The notes beneath the pieces were generated by a model. That model had not been told where the DNA came from. It was given only the letters and a program-made list of their open reading frames with translations, and did not search any database. Position numbers and translations under genes: made by a program. Of a DNA stretch of 63,360 nucleotides, positions 27,055 through 36,791 are shown piece by piece. The stretch comes from Betaproteobacteria bacterium CG2_30_68_42 (GTDB taxonomy: Bacteria > Pseudomonadota > Gammaproteobacteria > Burkholderiales > Rhodocyclaceae): NCBI GenBank assembly GCA_001872285.1, contig MNXU01000030.1, positions 1 to 63,360 of the forward strand, read 5' to 3'. Positions within the stretch are counted from its first letter, which is position 1; the number at the start of each line of letters is the position of its first letter.

Positions 27055-28266
27055 ATGCCTTTTTCCTTCTTCGGCAAGAAACCCGGCGCTCCGCGGCCCG
27101 CACCGGCGGCGAAGCGGCAACGCCCGGCGCAGCCGGGTCCGGCGAGGGCCAAAACGCCCGCGCCGCGGATACCGGAGCCACCACGGCCGAAGGAAGAACC
27201 GCTGCCCAATCTCGATTTCGCTCCCGCGGTCGAGGGCGAACCAGGCGCCTCCGCGCCCGGGCCGGCAGCGCGCGAAGACCCGAATCAGGTGCATTCGGTG
27301 GTGGAGGAGGTCGCGATCCTGTACGCCAACGGCGAGGACACCCACGCGGCGGAGATTCTCGAGCATGCGGTGCAGGGCGAGGATGCCGCCGCCGCGACCG
27401 AAGAGGTGTGGTTCCTGCTGTTCGATCTCTACCATGTCGCCGGCAAGCGCGAAGCGTTCGAGACCCGGGCGGTCGAATACGCGGTTCGCTTCGGCCGATC
27501 GCCGCCGGCCTGGAGCGGCGCCGAGCGGTCGAGCGCGCGGGGCACGGGTGGGGCGACGCCGATCGTGGTGCTCGGGCCGGGCTTCGACGGACCCGGCGCG
27601 AGACAGCTCGACATCCTCGAACGCATGGCGTCGAAGCACGAACGGGTGCGCGCCGATCTGGGCAAGCTGCGCTCCGCGGGTGAGCCCGGATGCGCACGGC
27701 TGATCGAGGTGCTGCATGCGGCGAAGAAACGGGGATGCGAGGTCGTGCTCCAGAATGCCGCCAACCTGAGCGGCATTCTGGAGCGTTCGATCGAAGCGGG
27801 AAAGCGCGAGAACCCGGCGTCCTGGCTGCTCCTGCTCGAGCTCTACCAGCGGCAGGGCATGCAGGAGAAGTTCGAGGAATGCGCGGTGAATTATGCGGTG
27901 ACCTTCGAGGTCTCTCCGCCTTCGTGGGAGATGCCCCGCAAGCAGCCTCCGCGTTCCCAACCGAAGACGCCGCCCGTGCCGGCAACGCCCGGCGCCTACG
28001 TCATGAGCGGCGACATCTCGGGCGCATCGCCCGCGGTGCTGCGCGATCTGAGCGTCTGGGCGGCTGCGCACGATCCCGTCGTCATCGACTGCAGCGCGCT
28101 GCGGCGCATGGATTTCGTGTGCGCGGGCACTTTACTGAACACGCTGGCGGAGCTGAAGGCGGCGGGTCGCCCGGCGCGGATCCGCGGAGCGAACCATCTC
28201 GTCGGCGCGCTGCTGCGCGTGCTCGGGGTTGCTCAGTTCGCGCAACTCGATCGGAGAAAGTCCTGA
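27055..28266 (+). CDS. STAS-domain protein with duplicated TPR-like/STAS modules
   Basis: This 403-residue protein starts MPFSFFGKK, then has a long Pro/Ala-rich linker (to about residue 75). Two copies of a helical module follow (one carrying [20 protein letters not shown], the other [19 protein letters not shown]), each ending SPPAW/SPPSW. Each helical module is followed by a STAS-like segment; the last, from AYVMSGDIS to QFAQLDRR, is the clearest. The layout is thus module-STAS-module-STAS. Related genes sit next to hslV in other betaproteobacteria. STAS domains bind partners or nucleotides; the role here is unknown. Confidence 0.75.
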   Translation: MPFSFFGKKPGAPRPAPAAKRQRPAQPGPARAKTPAPRIPEPPRPKEEPLPNLDFAPAVEGEPGASAPGPAAREDPNQVHSVVEEVAILYANGEDTHAAEILEHAVQGEDAAAATEEVWFLLFDLYHVAGKREAFETRAVEYAVRFGRSPPAWSGAERSSARGTGGATPIVVLGPGFDGPGARQLDILERMASKHERVRADLGKLRSAGEPGCARLIEVLHAAKKRGCEVVLQNAANLSGILERSIEAGKRENPASWLLLLELYQRQGMQEKFEECAVNYAVTFEVSPPSWEMPRKQPPRSQPKTPPVPATPGAYVMSGDISGASPAVLRDLSVWAAAHDPVVIDCSALRRMDFVCAGTLLNTLAELKAAGRPARIRGANHLVGALLRVLGVAQFAQLDRRKS

Positions 28267-28345
28267 ATCCGCCTCGCGCGTGCCGGCGCAAGGGCGAGGG
28301 AGCCTTCGCGCCTGCGCGGGGATCCTGAACCAGGCTGCAGCGATC

Positions 28346-28894
28346 ATGCAGGAATTTCATGGCACCACCATCCTTTCCGTGCGCCGCGGAGCCTGCGTCG
28401 CACTCGGCGGCGACGGCCAGGTGACGATCGGCAATGTGGTGGCCAAGGCCACCGCGCGCAAGGTGCGCCGGATCTACCAGGACAGGATCCTGGCCGGCTT
28501 CGCGGGCGGCACCGCGGATGCGTTCACGCTGTTCGAGCGCTTCGAGGCCAAGCTGGAAAAGCACCAGGGCAACCTGCTGCGCAGTGCCGTGGAACTCGCC
28601 AGGGACTGGCGCACCGACCGCATGCTCCGGCGTCTGGAAGCGATGCTCGCGGTGGCCGATCGCAGCGCCTCGCTCATCATCACGGGAACCGGCGACGTGC
28701 TGGAGCCGGAGCAGGGCATCCTCGCGATCGGCAGCGGCGGCGCCTACGCGCAGGCGGCGGCGCGCGCGCTGCTGGAGAACACCGAGCTCGACGCGGAGCG
28801 GATCGTCCGCAAGTCGCTCGCGATCGCCGGCGATCTGTGCATCTACACCAACCAGAACCACATCGTCGAAGTGCTGGAGCCGATGCCCGACTGA
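28346..28894 (+). CDS. hslV: ATP-dependent protease proteolytic subunit HslV
   Basis: This 182-residue threonine protease matches HslV through its length ([63 protein letters not shown]). The catalytic Thr is preceded by MQEFHG, so a short propeptide must be removed to expose it, unlike E. coli, where Thr follows Met. With HslU it forms a two-ring cytoplasmic protease. The gap to hslU holds a repeat hairpin. Confidence 0.96.
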   Translation: MQEFHGTTILSVRRGACVALGGDGQVTIGNVVAKATARKVRRIYQDRILAGFAGGTADAFTLFERFEAKLEKHQGNLLRSAVELARDWRTDRMLRRLEAMLAVADRSASLIITGTGDVLEPEQGILAIGSGGAYAQAAARALLENTELDAERIVRKSLAIAGDLCIYTNQNHIVEVLEPMPD

Positions 28895-28924
28895 ACACGC
28901 GAACCGCTCCGCGGCTCACATCGC

Positions 28925-28995
28925 GTTTCGGGTCACGAGTTTCGGGTTCCGTCCGACGACGCGCATCGCGAACCCGAAACCCGTAGCTCGAAACC
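28925..28995. repeat. dispersed hairpin repeat, hslV/hslU gap
   Basis: GTTTCGGGTTC (28939-28949) and GAACCCGAAAC (28970-28980) form an 11-base perfect inverted repeat. Further GTTTCGGG and CTCGAAACC units lie outside the arms. It fills most of the space between two co-transcribed genes. Confidence 0.65.
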
Positions 28996-29006
28996 GATTG
29001 CCGTCC

Positions 29007-30329
<1,323 letters not shown>

Positions 30330-30339
30330 GGCAGTTCCA

Positions 30340-30405
30340 GGTTCCAGGTTTCAAGTTCCACGTTGGGGCTGGGCGACGCACCTTTGAAACCTGGAACCTG
30401 AAACT
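30340..30405. repeat. dispersed hairpin repeat, hslU/AEC gap
   Basis: GGTTCCAGGTTTCAA (30340-30354) and TTGAAACCTGGAACC (30384-30398) form a 15-base perfect inverted repeat around a 29-base loop. It is the clearest member of the GGAACCTG/GAAACCTG family. It has no T-run and so is not a good intrinsic terminator. Confidence 0.75.
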
Positions 30406-30415
30406 CGCTAATCGA

Positions 30416-31291
30416 ATGTTCCTCCGCATCGTCTCCATCGTTTTTCCGCTGTTCGCGATCATCGCGGCGGGCTGGGCGTACGCTCGCGTGCGCTCTCCCG
30501 ACATGCGCTTCGCCACTGAGCTGAACATGGATGTCTTCGTGCCCGCGCTGGTGTTCGCCACGCTGGCGGCCCAGTCCGTCGATGGGGCCGGCAACGGAGC
30601 GCTCGCGGTCGGCGGGGTGCTGGTGGTGCTGGGCTCGGGAGCGGCTGCCTGGCCGCTGGCGCGCATGGCGGGGATTGCGCCCCGCACCCTGGTGCCGCCG
30701 ATGATGTTCAACAACTCCGGCAACATGGGCCTGCCGCTGGCGCTGCTCGCCTTCGGCGAGAACGCGCTCGCCGCCGCGGTGGTGCTGTTCCTGGTCGAGA
30801 ACCTGCTCCATTTCTCGCTCGGCGTCTACCTGCTCGAGCACCGGTTGCGGGTCTCGGTGCTGTGGCGCATGCCGGTGCTGCCGGCGGCCCTCGCCGGGCT
30901 CGCGCTGAGCCTCGCGCACGCGCATCTGTGGGCGCCGCTCGCCACCGCGATCCGCATGCTGGGCGAGATCTCGATCCCGCTGCTGCTGTTCGCGCTCGGC
31001 ACGCGGCTCGCCGGGGCGAGCTTCCACACCTGGCGCATCGGCGTGGCTGGCGCGATGCTGCGGCCGTTGCTCGGCGTGGCGCTCGCGTGGGCGGCGGCGG
31101 CCGCGCTCGGACTCGATCCACGCAGCCGCGCCATGCTGATCGTGTTCGGTGCGCTGCCCCCGGCGGTGCTCAACTACGTGTTCGCAGAACGCTACCGGCA
31201 GGAGCCCGACAAGGTCGCCTCGATCGTCATGATCGGAAACGTGGCGGCGCTCTTCTTCGTCTCGCTTGCGCTCGCCCTCGTGCTCGAGTGA
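30416..31291 (+). CDS. AEC family permease
   Basis: This 291-residue membrane protein has about ten hydrophobic segments, starting VSIVFPLFAIIAAGWAY. It has the AEC hallmark PPMMFNNSGNMGLPLALLAFG near residue 95, where the broken helix carries Asn and Pro. The second half contains GEISIPLLLFALGTRLAG and ALPPAVLNYVFAERY. AEC proteins export auxin in plants and are implicated in malate/malonate or other carboxylate transport in bacteria. The substrate is not predictable. Confidence 0.85.
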   Translation: MFLRIVSIVFPLFAIIAAGWAYARVRSPDMRFATELNMDVFVPALVFATLAAQSVDGAGNGALAVGGVLVVLGSGAAAWPLARMAGIAPRTLVPPMMFNNSGNMGLPLALLAFGENALAAAVVLFLVENLLHFSLGVYLLEHRLRVSVLWRMPVLPAALAGLALSLAHAHLWAPLATAIRMLGEISIPLLLFALGTRLAGASFHTWRIGVAGAMLRPLLGVALAWAAAAALGLDPRSRAMLIVFGALPPAVLNYVFAERYRQEPDKVASIVMIGNVAALFFVSLALALVLE

Positions 31292-31301
31292 GGCGCGCGA
31301 G

Positions 31302-31847
31302 TCAGCCGCGCACCGGCCGTTTCATGAGCTTGCGCTGGAGGGTGCGCCGGTGCATCCTGAGCGCCCGCGCGGTGGCGGAGATGTTTCCGTCATGCTCGGC
31401 GAGCACGCGCTGGATGTGTTCCCACTCCAGGCGGCGCACCGACAGGGGCTGCGCCGGCGGTGCGGCTTGCGTGCCCGGTGGCTGCGGCGCGAAGGCGGCG
31501 AGGATGGCATCGACGTCGGCCGGCTTGGCCAGATAGTGCGTCGCGCCGAGCTTGATCGCCTCAACCGCCGTGGCGATGCTCGCGTAGCCGGTGAGCACCA
31601 CGATGCGGCATTCCGGGACGATCGCAAGCAGCGGGGCGATCAGCGGAAGGCCGGAAGCGCCCGCGAGGTTGAGATCGAGCACCACGCGCTCCGGCGCCAG
31701 TTCCGGGGCGAGCCGCAGCGCTTCTTCCACAGTGGCGGCCAGCGCGACGCGATGCCCGCGGCGCGCCAGCGCGCGCGCGAGCACCCGGCCGAACAAGGCA
31801 TCGTCCTCGATGATCAGGAACAGGCCTTCCGGCGGCGCTTCGCTCAC
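31302..31847 (-). CDS. regA: RegA/PrrA/ActR-type redox response regulator
   Basis: This 181-residue regulator has acidic residues Asp15 and Asp16, the phospho-acceptor Asp58 (VVLDLNLAGASGL), Thr in VVLTGYAS and Lys in LAKPAD. A Pro-rich linker leads to a Fis-type helix-turn-helix, ISATARALRMHRRTLQRKL, the near-invariant RegA DNA-binding helix. The GTG at 31847 overlaps the kinase stop (GTGA). RegA homologues control respiration, carbon fixation and other redox-linked genes. A matching palindrome lies upstream of regB. Confidence 0.92.
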   Translation of the reverse strand: MSEAPPEGLFLIIEDDALFGRVLARALARRGHRVALAATVEEALRLAPELAPERVVLDLNLAGASGLPLIAPLLAIVPECRIVVLTGYASIATAVEAIKLGATHYLAKPADVDAILAAFAPQPPGTQAAPPAQPLSVRRLEWEHIQRVLAEHDGNISATARALRMHRRTLQRKLMKRPVRG

Positions 31848-33109
31848 GGCCGCTTCACCCCGATCCGCTGGATCGGCAGCTCGAGGCGGACCAGGCTTCC
31901 GCCTGCGCCGCTCTCCAGCGCGATGCTGCCGCCGAGCCGCTCGATGGTGGCGCGTGCCAGGAACAGGCCGATGCCGGCACCGCCGGGCCGCGTCGTGATG
32001 CAACTGCGCCCGCCGTCGCGCAGCACCCGCGCGTCCATGCCCGGGCCGCGGTCGCCGACCTGCACCCGCAACCAGTCGCGGTCCCAGCGCGCCTCCACGG
32101 TCACGTCCCCGGGGCTCGCGTCGGCTGCGTTGTCCAGCAGGTTGAGCAGGGCCTGCTCCAGCGTCGCGTCGCCGAGCACGACCGGCGGGGGCTCGGAACC
32201 GCGGAGGTCCGCCCGTGCGCTGGCGAGCGGGCGCAGGGCTCGCCAGCGCGCGAGGACCTCGCCGAGCCAGGCATCGAGCGAGAGCGCACGGCCGCCTTCC
32301 GCGCGCGCCTGGCCGGCCTTGCCCGACAGCGTGGTGAGGATGGACTTGCAGTGAGCGATCTGCTCCGCGAGCAACTTCATGTCGTCCGTTGCTTCCGGAG
32401 GAAGGCCGGGCTTGTGCGCGAGTTCTCCGGCGATCACGGCCATGGTCGCGAGCGGGGTTCCGAGCTCATGGGCCGCGCCGGCGGCGAGGCTCCCCAGGGC
32501 GACCACGCGCTCGTTGCGCAGCGCCTCCTCGCGTGCCGCGGCGAGTTCGCGGTCGCGCAGCCGGATCGCCGCCGTCATGCGCGCCACGAACCAGGTGATG
32601 AGCCCGGTCGAGGCCGCGAAGATCAGCCACATCCCGGCCAGATGGAGCTGCGTTGCGCGGGCCGGGTTGGAGATCGCCAGCGGCACGTAGAGGTAGTTCA
32701 ACATCGAGTAGGCCGCAATGGCGAGCGCCGCCAGCGCCCATGCGTGGCGATCGGGGAGCACTGCGGCGGCGACGGTGACCGGCAACAGGTAGAGTGAAAC
32801 GAAGGGATTGGCCGCGCCGCCGCTGAAGAACAGCAGCACCGTGATCCCGGTGACATCGGCGCACAGTTGAACGAACAGCTCGGCATCGGTCACCGGCACC
32901 TCGCGCCGCAGCCGCATCAGGGTGACGATGTTGAATGCCGCGAGCAGTCCGACGACGGACAGCATGGGCGTGGCGGGAAGGTCGATGTCGAGCAGCGGTT
33001 GCGCGGCCGCGATGACGACGAGCTGCCCGGCGATCACGAACCAGCGCATCGCACAGAGCCGGCGAAGGTTTCCGGCCCCGCCAGCGTAGGCGCCGGAATC
33101 AATCTCCAT
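31844..33109 (-). CDS. regB: RegB/PrrB-type redox sensor histidine kinase
   Basis: This 421-residue membrane kinase has around six N-terminal transmembrane segments. GGAANPF at residues 97-103 matches the GGxxNPF quinone-sensing motif of RegB. The H-box is AHELGTPLATM with His214. Cys254 (IAHCKSIL) sits where RegB proteins have their redox-active cysteine. The ATPase domain has LLDNAADASPG and GGAGIGLFLA. It should autophosphorylate according to quinone-pool redox state and control RegA. Confidence 0.93.
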   Translation of the reverse strand: MEIDSGAYAGGAGNLRRLCAMRWFVIAGQLVVIAAAQPLLDIDLPATPMLSVVGLLAAFNIVTLMRLRREVPVTDAELFVQLCADVTGITVLLFFSGGAANPFVSLYLLPVTVAAAVLPDRHAWALAALAIAAYSMLNYLYVPLAISNPARATQLHLAGMWLIFAASTGLITWFVARMTAAIRLRDRELAAAREEALRNERVVALGSLAAGAAHELGTPLATMAVIAGELAHKPGLPPEATDDMKLLAEQIAHCKSILTTLSGKAGQARAEGGRALSLDAWLGEVLARWRALRPLASARADLRGSEPPPVVLGDATLEQALLNLLDNAADASPGDVTVEARWDRDWLRVQVGDRGPGMDARVLRDGGRSCITTRPGGAGIGLFLARATIERLGGSIALESGAGGSLVRLELPIQRIGVKRP

Positions 33110-33164
33110 CGTTTCCCTTCTCCGGTTCCAGGGATTCTATCGCGGCGATGCCGCGGCCCCCTGC

Positions 33165-33179
33165 GCGACATTTTGTCGC
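33165..33179. promoter_or_regulatory. RegA-type operator palindrome between regB and the copper chaperone gene
   Basis: GCGACATTTTGTCGC is a perfect inverted repeat (GCGACA-TTT-TGTCGC) in the 139-base divergent gap. It fits the GCGNC...GNCGC pattern reported for RegA/PrrA sites. Its location suggests RegA autocontrol and co-control of the PCu(A)C gene. Confidence 0.65.
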
Positions 33180-33248
33180 ACCCGCGCGAGGCGGTCGCGC
33201 GGCGCGGCCGGTGTAGCATGAGCGGGCACGATTACACGGGAGGACAGG

Positions 33249-33707
33249 ATGCGGAATGCGATGTGGTTTCTGCTGTTCGCTGCGGTGGCCGCGCAGGCCG
33301 AGGTCACCGTCAAGGCGCCCTGGGTCCGGGCGACCGTGCCTTCGCAGAAAGCGACCGGCGCCTTCATGGAACTCGTCAGCAGCGAGGACGCATCGCTCGT
33401 CTCCGCCGCCAGCCCGGTGGCCGGTGTCGTCGAGGTGCACAGCATGAAGATGGAGGGCGGCGTCATGAAGATGCACGCCGTCCCCGGGCTCGATCTGCCG
33501 GCGGGCAAGCCGGTCAAGATCGAGCCCGGCGGCTATCACGTCATGCTCATGGACCTGCGCCGCCAGGTGAAGGCGGGCGAAAAGGTGCCGATCGAGCTTC
33601 GCATCCGGGGCGGCGACGGGAAGGTGCAGAGCGTCGCGGTCGAGGCCGAGGTGCGCGAGATCGGCGCGCGGGGCGCGATGGATCACGATCACGGCCACAA
33701 GCACTGA
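33249..33707 (+). CDS. periplasmic copper chaperone PCu(A)C
   Basis: This 152-residue protein has a short signal peptide (MRNAMWFLLFAAVAAQA). The copper-binding pattern H-x10-M-x21-H-x-M is exact: VHSM..., then M, then YHVM. The C-terminus is His-rich (DHDHGHKH), which may hold extra copper. PCu(A)C delivers Cu(I) to cytochrome oxidase CuA or CuB sites. A strong GGGAGGA site precedes the ATG. It is divergent from regBA across the RegA palindrome. Confidence 0.93.
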   Translation: MRNAMWFLLFAAVAAQAEVTVKAPWVRATVPSQKATGAFMELVSSEDASLVSAASPVAGVVEVHSMKMEGGVMKMHAVPGLDLPAGKPVKIEPGGYHVMLMDLRRQVKAGEKVPIELRIRGGDGKVQSVAVEAEVREIGARGAMDHDHGHKH

Positions 33708-33725
33708 GCGCGCCCGCGGCAGCCC

Positions 33726-36700
33726 TCACTGCGGCGCGACCGCGTCCCTCCCGGTCTCATCGCGCCGTCGCTCGACCAGCGAATAGACCGCCGGCACCAC
33801 CACCAGTGTCAGCAGGGTGGAGGAGATCATGCCGCCGATCACCGCGATCGAGAGCGGCTGGTTGGTTTCCGCTCCCGCGCCCAGCCCGAGGGCGGCGGGT
33901 GACAGGGCGAGGATGATGGTCGCGGAGGTCATCAGCACCGGCCGCATCCGGGTCGGGCAGGCATCGCGCAGGGCCGCGTCGACGGCCTTGCCCTGGGCGC
34001 GGCGCTGATTGGTCAGATCCACCAGCAGGATTGAGTTCTTGGCCACCAGGCCGATCAGCAGCGTGAGGCCGATCATCGAGTAGATGTTGAGCGACTGCCC
34101 GGTCGCCCACAGCGCGGCCACGCCGCCGATGATGGCGAGCGGCTGGGCCAGCATGATGATGAGCGGCTGGAGGAACGAGTTGAACTGGCTGGCGAGCACC
34201 ATGTAGAGCAGCACGAGCGCGAGCGAGAAGGCGAACGTCATGTACTGCACGGTCTTGCCGAACTCCTCGGCCTGGCCGATCAGCTTCACCCGGTAGCCGG
34301 CCGGCAGGATGCGAGCGGCGGCCTCCCGCACCCTGGTCACCGCGTCGCCGAGCGGGATGGTCGGGGAGGCGTAGAAGGTGGCCGAGTACTGGAGATCGAA
34401 ACGTCCGATCACCGCCGGACCGAGGCTCTCGCGCAGGGTGGCCACGGAATCCAGCCGCACCAGTTTGCCGTCGCGCGAACGCAGGAAGATCTTCGACAGG
34501 TCGCCGGCCTGCGTGAATTCGCCGTCCCGGCCCTTGACCCGGATGTCGTAGCGGGTGCCGTCGCCGGGTTCGTCGTTGAACTTGGCGACGTCGATGCCGC
34601 CGGTGAGCATGTTGATCGCCAGCGCGACGTCCTGCGAGGCGAGGTTGGCCGCCGCGATGCGGGTGCGGTCGGGCGCGAGGACGAGCTGCGGCAGGTCGAG
34701 CTGCAGGTCGGTGTCGATGCGCCCGAGGCCCGGCTCGAGCGCGAGCGCGGCTTGCAGCGCGCGGGCCAGCCGGCCCACCTCCGCCAGGCTCTCGCCGGCG
34801 AGCACGAACTGCAGCGGCTCGCCGCGGCCGCCCTGCACGATCGGATAAGGCGCGGCGAAGGCCCGTGCGCCCGGCACCCCTGCCAGTTCCTTGCGCAGCA
34901 CCGGCAGCACCTCCTGCTGCGTGACCGTGCGTGTCTCGCGCGGCGCCATCCGTACCACGACCGTGCCCTGGTTGACCTGCCCGGCGCTGCCCAGGCCGAT
35001 CAGGGCGAACTCGGTTACGATCGCCTGGTGCCTGCGCAGGATCTCCTCCACCTGGCGCAGGCGGCTGTCGGTGTAGTCGATGCTGGACCCCAGCGGCGTG
35101 CGCAGATAGACCAGGAAGCGGCCTTCGTCCTGGTCCGGCACGAAGCCCTTGCCGATGTTCGCGAAGAAGAATGCGCTCGAGGCGACCGCCGCGGCGGTCA
35201 GCACCACCACCTTCCAGCGATGCGCGAGTGCGGCCTCGAGCAGGCGGCGGTACAGACTCTCCATCCCGGCCAGGATGCCGTCGAGCAGGTGGTAGATGCG
35301 CCCATGCTGGCGCTCCACCTTCAGGTAGCGCGAGCACAGCATCGGCGTGAGGGTCAGCGACACGAACAGCGAGACCAGGACGCCGAAGGTGACCACCACC
35401 GCGAAGGCGCGGAAGAACTGGCCGATGATGCCGCTCATGAAGATGACCGGCGCGAAGATCGACACCAGCGAGAGCGTCGCGGCGATGACGGCGAACACCA
35501 CCTCGCGGCTGCCGTTGATCGCGGCGGTGACCGGATCCGGGTCGATTGTCTCGCGGTGGCGGAAGATGTTCTCCAGCACCACGATCGCGTCATCGACCAC
35601 CACCCCGATCAGCAGCAGCAGCGCCAGCATGGTGAGCGAGTTGAGCGTGTAGCCGAAGAAGTAGATGACCGCGATCGCACCCATCAGCGAGACCGGGATC
35701 GCCAGCGAGATGATGAGCGTCGAGCGCAGCGAGCGCAGGAAGAACCACACCACCAGCGCCGCGAGCAGGGTGCCCTCGACGAGGTGTTCCTTGAGCGAGG
35801 CGACGATCTCCTGGATGAAGACGGCGTCGTTGGACACGACCGTGATGCGCATCCCTGGCGGCAGCAGCGGGCGGATCTCGTTGTCCAGCCGCGCCAGGAT
35901 CCGCTCGACGGTCGCCACCGTGTTGCTGTTGGCGACCTTGACCATGCCCAGCCCGACCGTGGTCTCGCCGTTGAAGCGGGCCAGCAGCCGGTGGTCGGCC
36001 AGCCCGTCCTCGACCTCGGCGATGTCCTCGAGCCGGATCGCGGCGCCGCCCTTGTAGCCGACGATCATCTGCGCGAGTTCGGCGACGGTGTGGAATTCGA
36101 GGTCCAGCTTGACCAGTTTTTCGGTCGTGCGCCCGACGACGAAGCCGCCGGCGAGTTGTACGTGCTCGCGCGCGAACGCCTCCAGGATGTCCTGCGCGGC
36201 CACCCCTTGTGCGGTCATCCTGGCAGGCAGGAGGTTCACCCGCACGGTGCGGTCGCGCCGGCCGCCGAGCCGGACTTCGCCCACACCATCGATGGTCTCG
36301 AGCTTCTTCTTCACCACGTTGAGCGCGTACTGGTTGAGCTGCTGCTGGGTGCGGTCGCCCTGCAGCGCCAGCCACATGATCGGCTGGGCGTTGGTCTCGA
36401 CCTTGGCCACGACCGGAGGATCCGCGTCCCTGGGCAGCCTGCGCAGCACCTGATTGACCTTCGCCTGCACCTCGTTGAAGGCGACGTCGATCCGCTTCTC
36501 CAGTCCGAAGGTGATGCCCACGACCGACACGCCGGGGGACGAGGTCGACTTGATGTGCTCGATGCCCGGCACGCTGTTGATCGAGCTCTCGATCAGGCCG
36601 GTGACGCTGGCGTCGACGATGTCCGGGTTGGCGCCCTTCATCGCCGTGGTGACAGACACGATCGGGAATTCGATCAGCGGGAAGCGGTCCATCCCGACCC

Positions 36701-36791
36701 GCTGATAGCCGATCAGACCGAACAGCACCAGCACGGCGGAGAGCATCCACGCCAGGACGTGGCGCTGGATGGAGAGTTCGGGAAGGGTCAT
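33726..36791 (-). CDS. RND efflux pump inner-membrane permease (AcrB/MexB-like HAE1)
   Basis: This 1021-residue RND permease has the standard order: N-terminal TM1, two large periplasmic regions and two sets of helices. The TM4 proton-relay pair is in LLIGVVVDDAIVVLENIFRH. GKGFVPDQDEGRF begins the second periplasmic part, and LAKNSILLVD-type sequence is present (VAKNSILLVDL). The N-terminal IQRHVLAWMLSAVLVLFG is typical of the branch paired with short adaptors. It likely exports hydrophobic toxicants with the adaptor and an outer-membrane factor encoded elsewhere. ATGA overlap with the adaptor. Confidence 0.93.
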   Translation of the reverse strand: MTLPELSIQRHVLAWMLSAVLVLFGLIGYQRVGMDRFPLIEFPIVSVTTAMKGANPDIVDASVTGLIESSINSVPGIEHIKSTSSPGVSVVGITFGLEKRIDVAFNEVQAKVNQVLRRLPRDADPPVVAKVETNAQPIMWLALQGDRTQQQLNQYALNVVKKKLETIDGVGEVRLGGRRDRTVRVNLLPARMTAQGVAAQDILEAFAREHVQLAGGFVVGRTTEKLVKLDLEFHTVAELAQMIVGYKGGAAIRLEDIAEVEDGLADHRLLARFNGETTVGLGMVKVANSNTVATVERILARLDNEIRPLLPPGMRITVVSNDAVFIQEIVASLKEHLVEGTLLAALVVWFFLRSLRSTLIISLAIPVSLMGAIAVIYFFGYTLNSLTMLALLLLIGVVVDDAIVVLENIFRHRETIDPDPVTAAINGSREVVFAVIAATLSLVSIFAPVIFMSGIIGQFFRAFAVVVTFGVLVSLFVSLTLTPMLCSRYLKVERQHGRIYHLLDGILAGMESLYRRLLEAALAHRWKVVVLTAAAVASSAFFFANIGKGFVPDQDEGRFLVYLRTPLGSSIDYTDSRLRQVEEILRRHQAIVTEFALIGLGSAGQVNQGTVVVRMAPRETRTVTQQEVLPVLRKELAGVPGARAFAAPYPIVQGGRGEPLQFVLAGESLAEVGRLARALQAALALEPGLGRIDTDLQLDLPQLVLAPDRTRIAAANLASQDVALAINMLTGGIDVAKFNDEPGDGTRYDIRVKGRDGEFTQAGDLSKIFLRSRDGKLVRLDSVATLRESLGPAVIGRFDLQYSATFYASPTIPLGDAVTRVREAAARILPAGYRVKLIGQAEEFGKTVQYMTFAFSLALVLLYMVLASQFNSFLQPLIIMLAQPLAIIGGVAALWATGQSLNIYSMIGLTLLIGLVAKNSILLVDLTNQRRAQGKAVDAALRDACPTRMRPVLMTSATIILALSPAALGLGAGAETNQPLSIAVIGGMISSTLLTLVVVPAVYSLVERRRDETGRDAVAPQ

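Noticed and set aside
30340-30398. Inverted repeat after hslU as a rho-independent terminator
   Set aside because: The loop is 29 bases and no T-run follows; related sequences occur in five other gaps, so a dispersed repeat is a better explanation.
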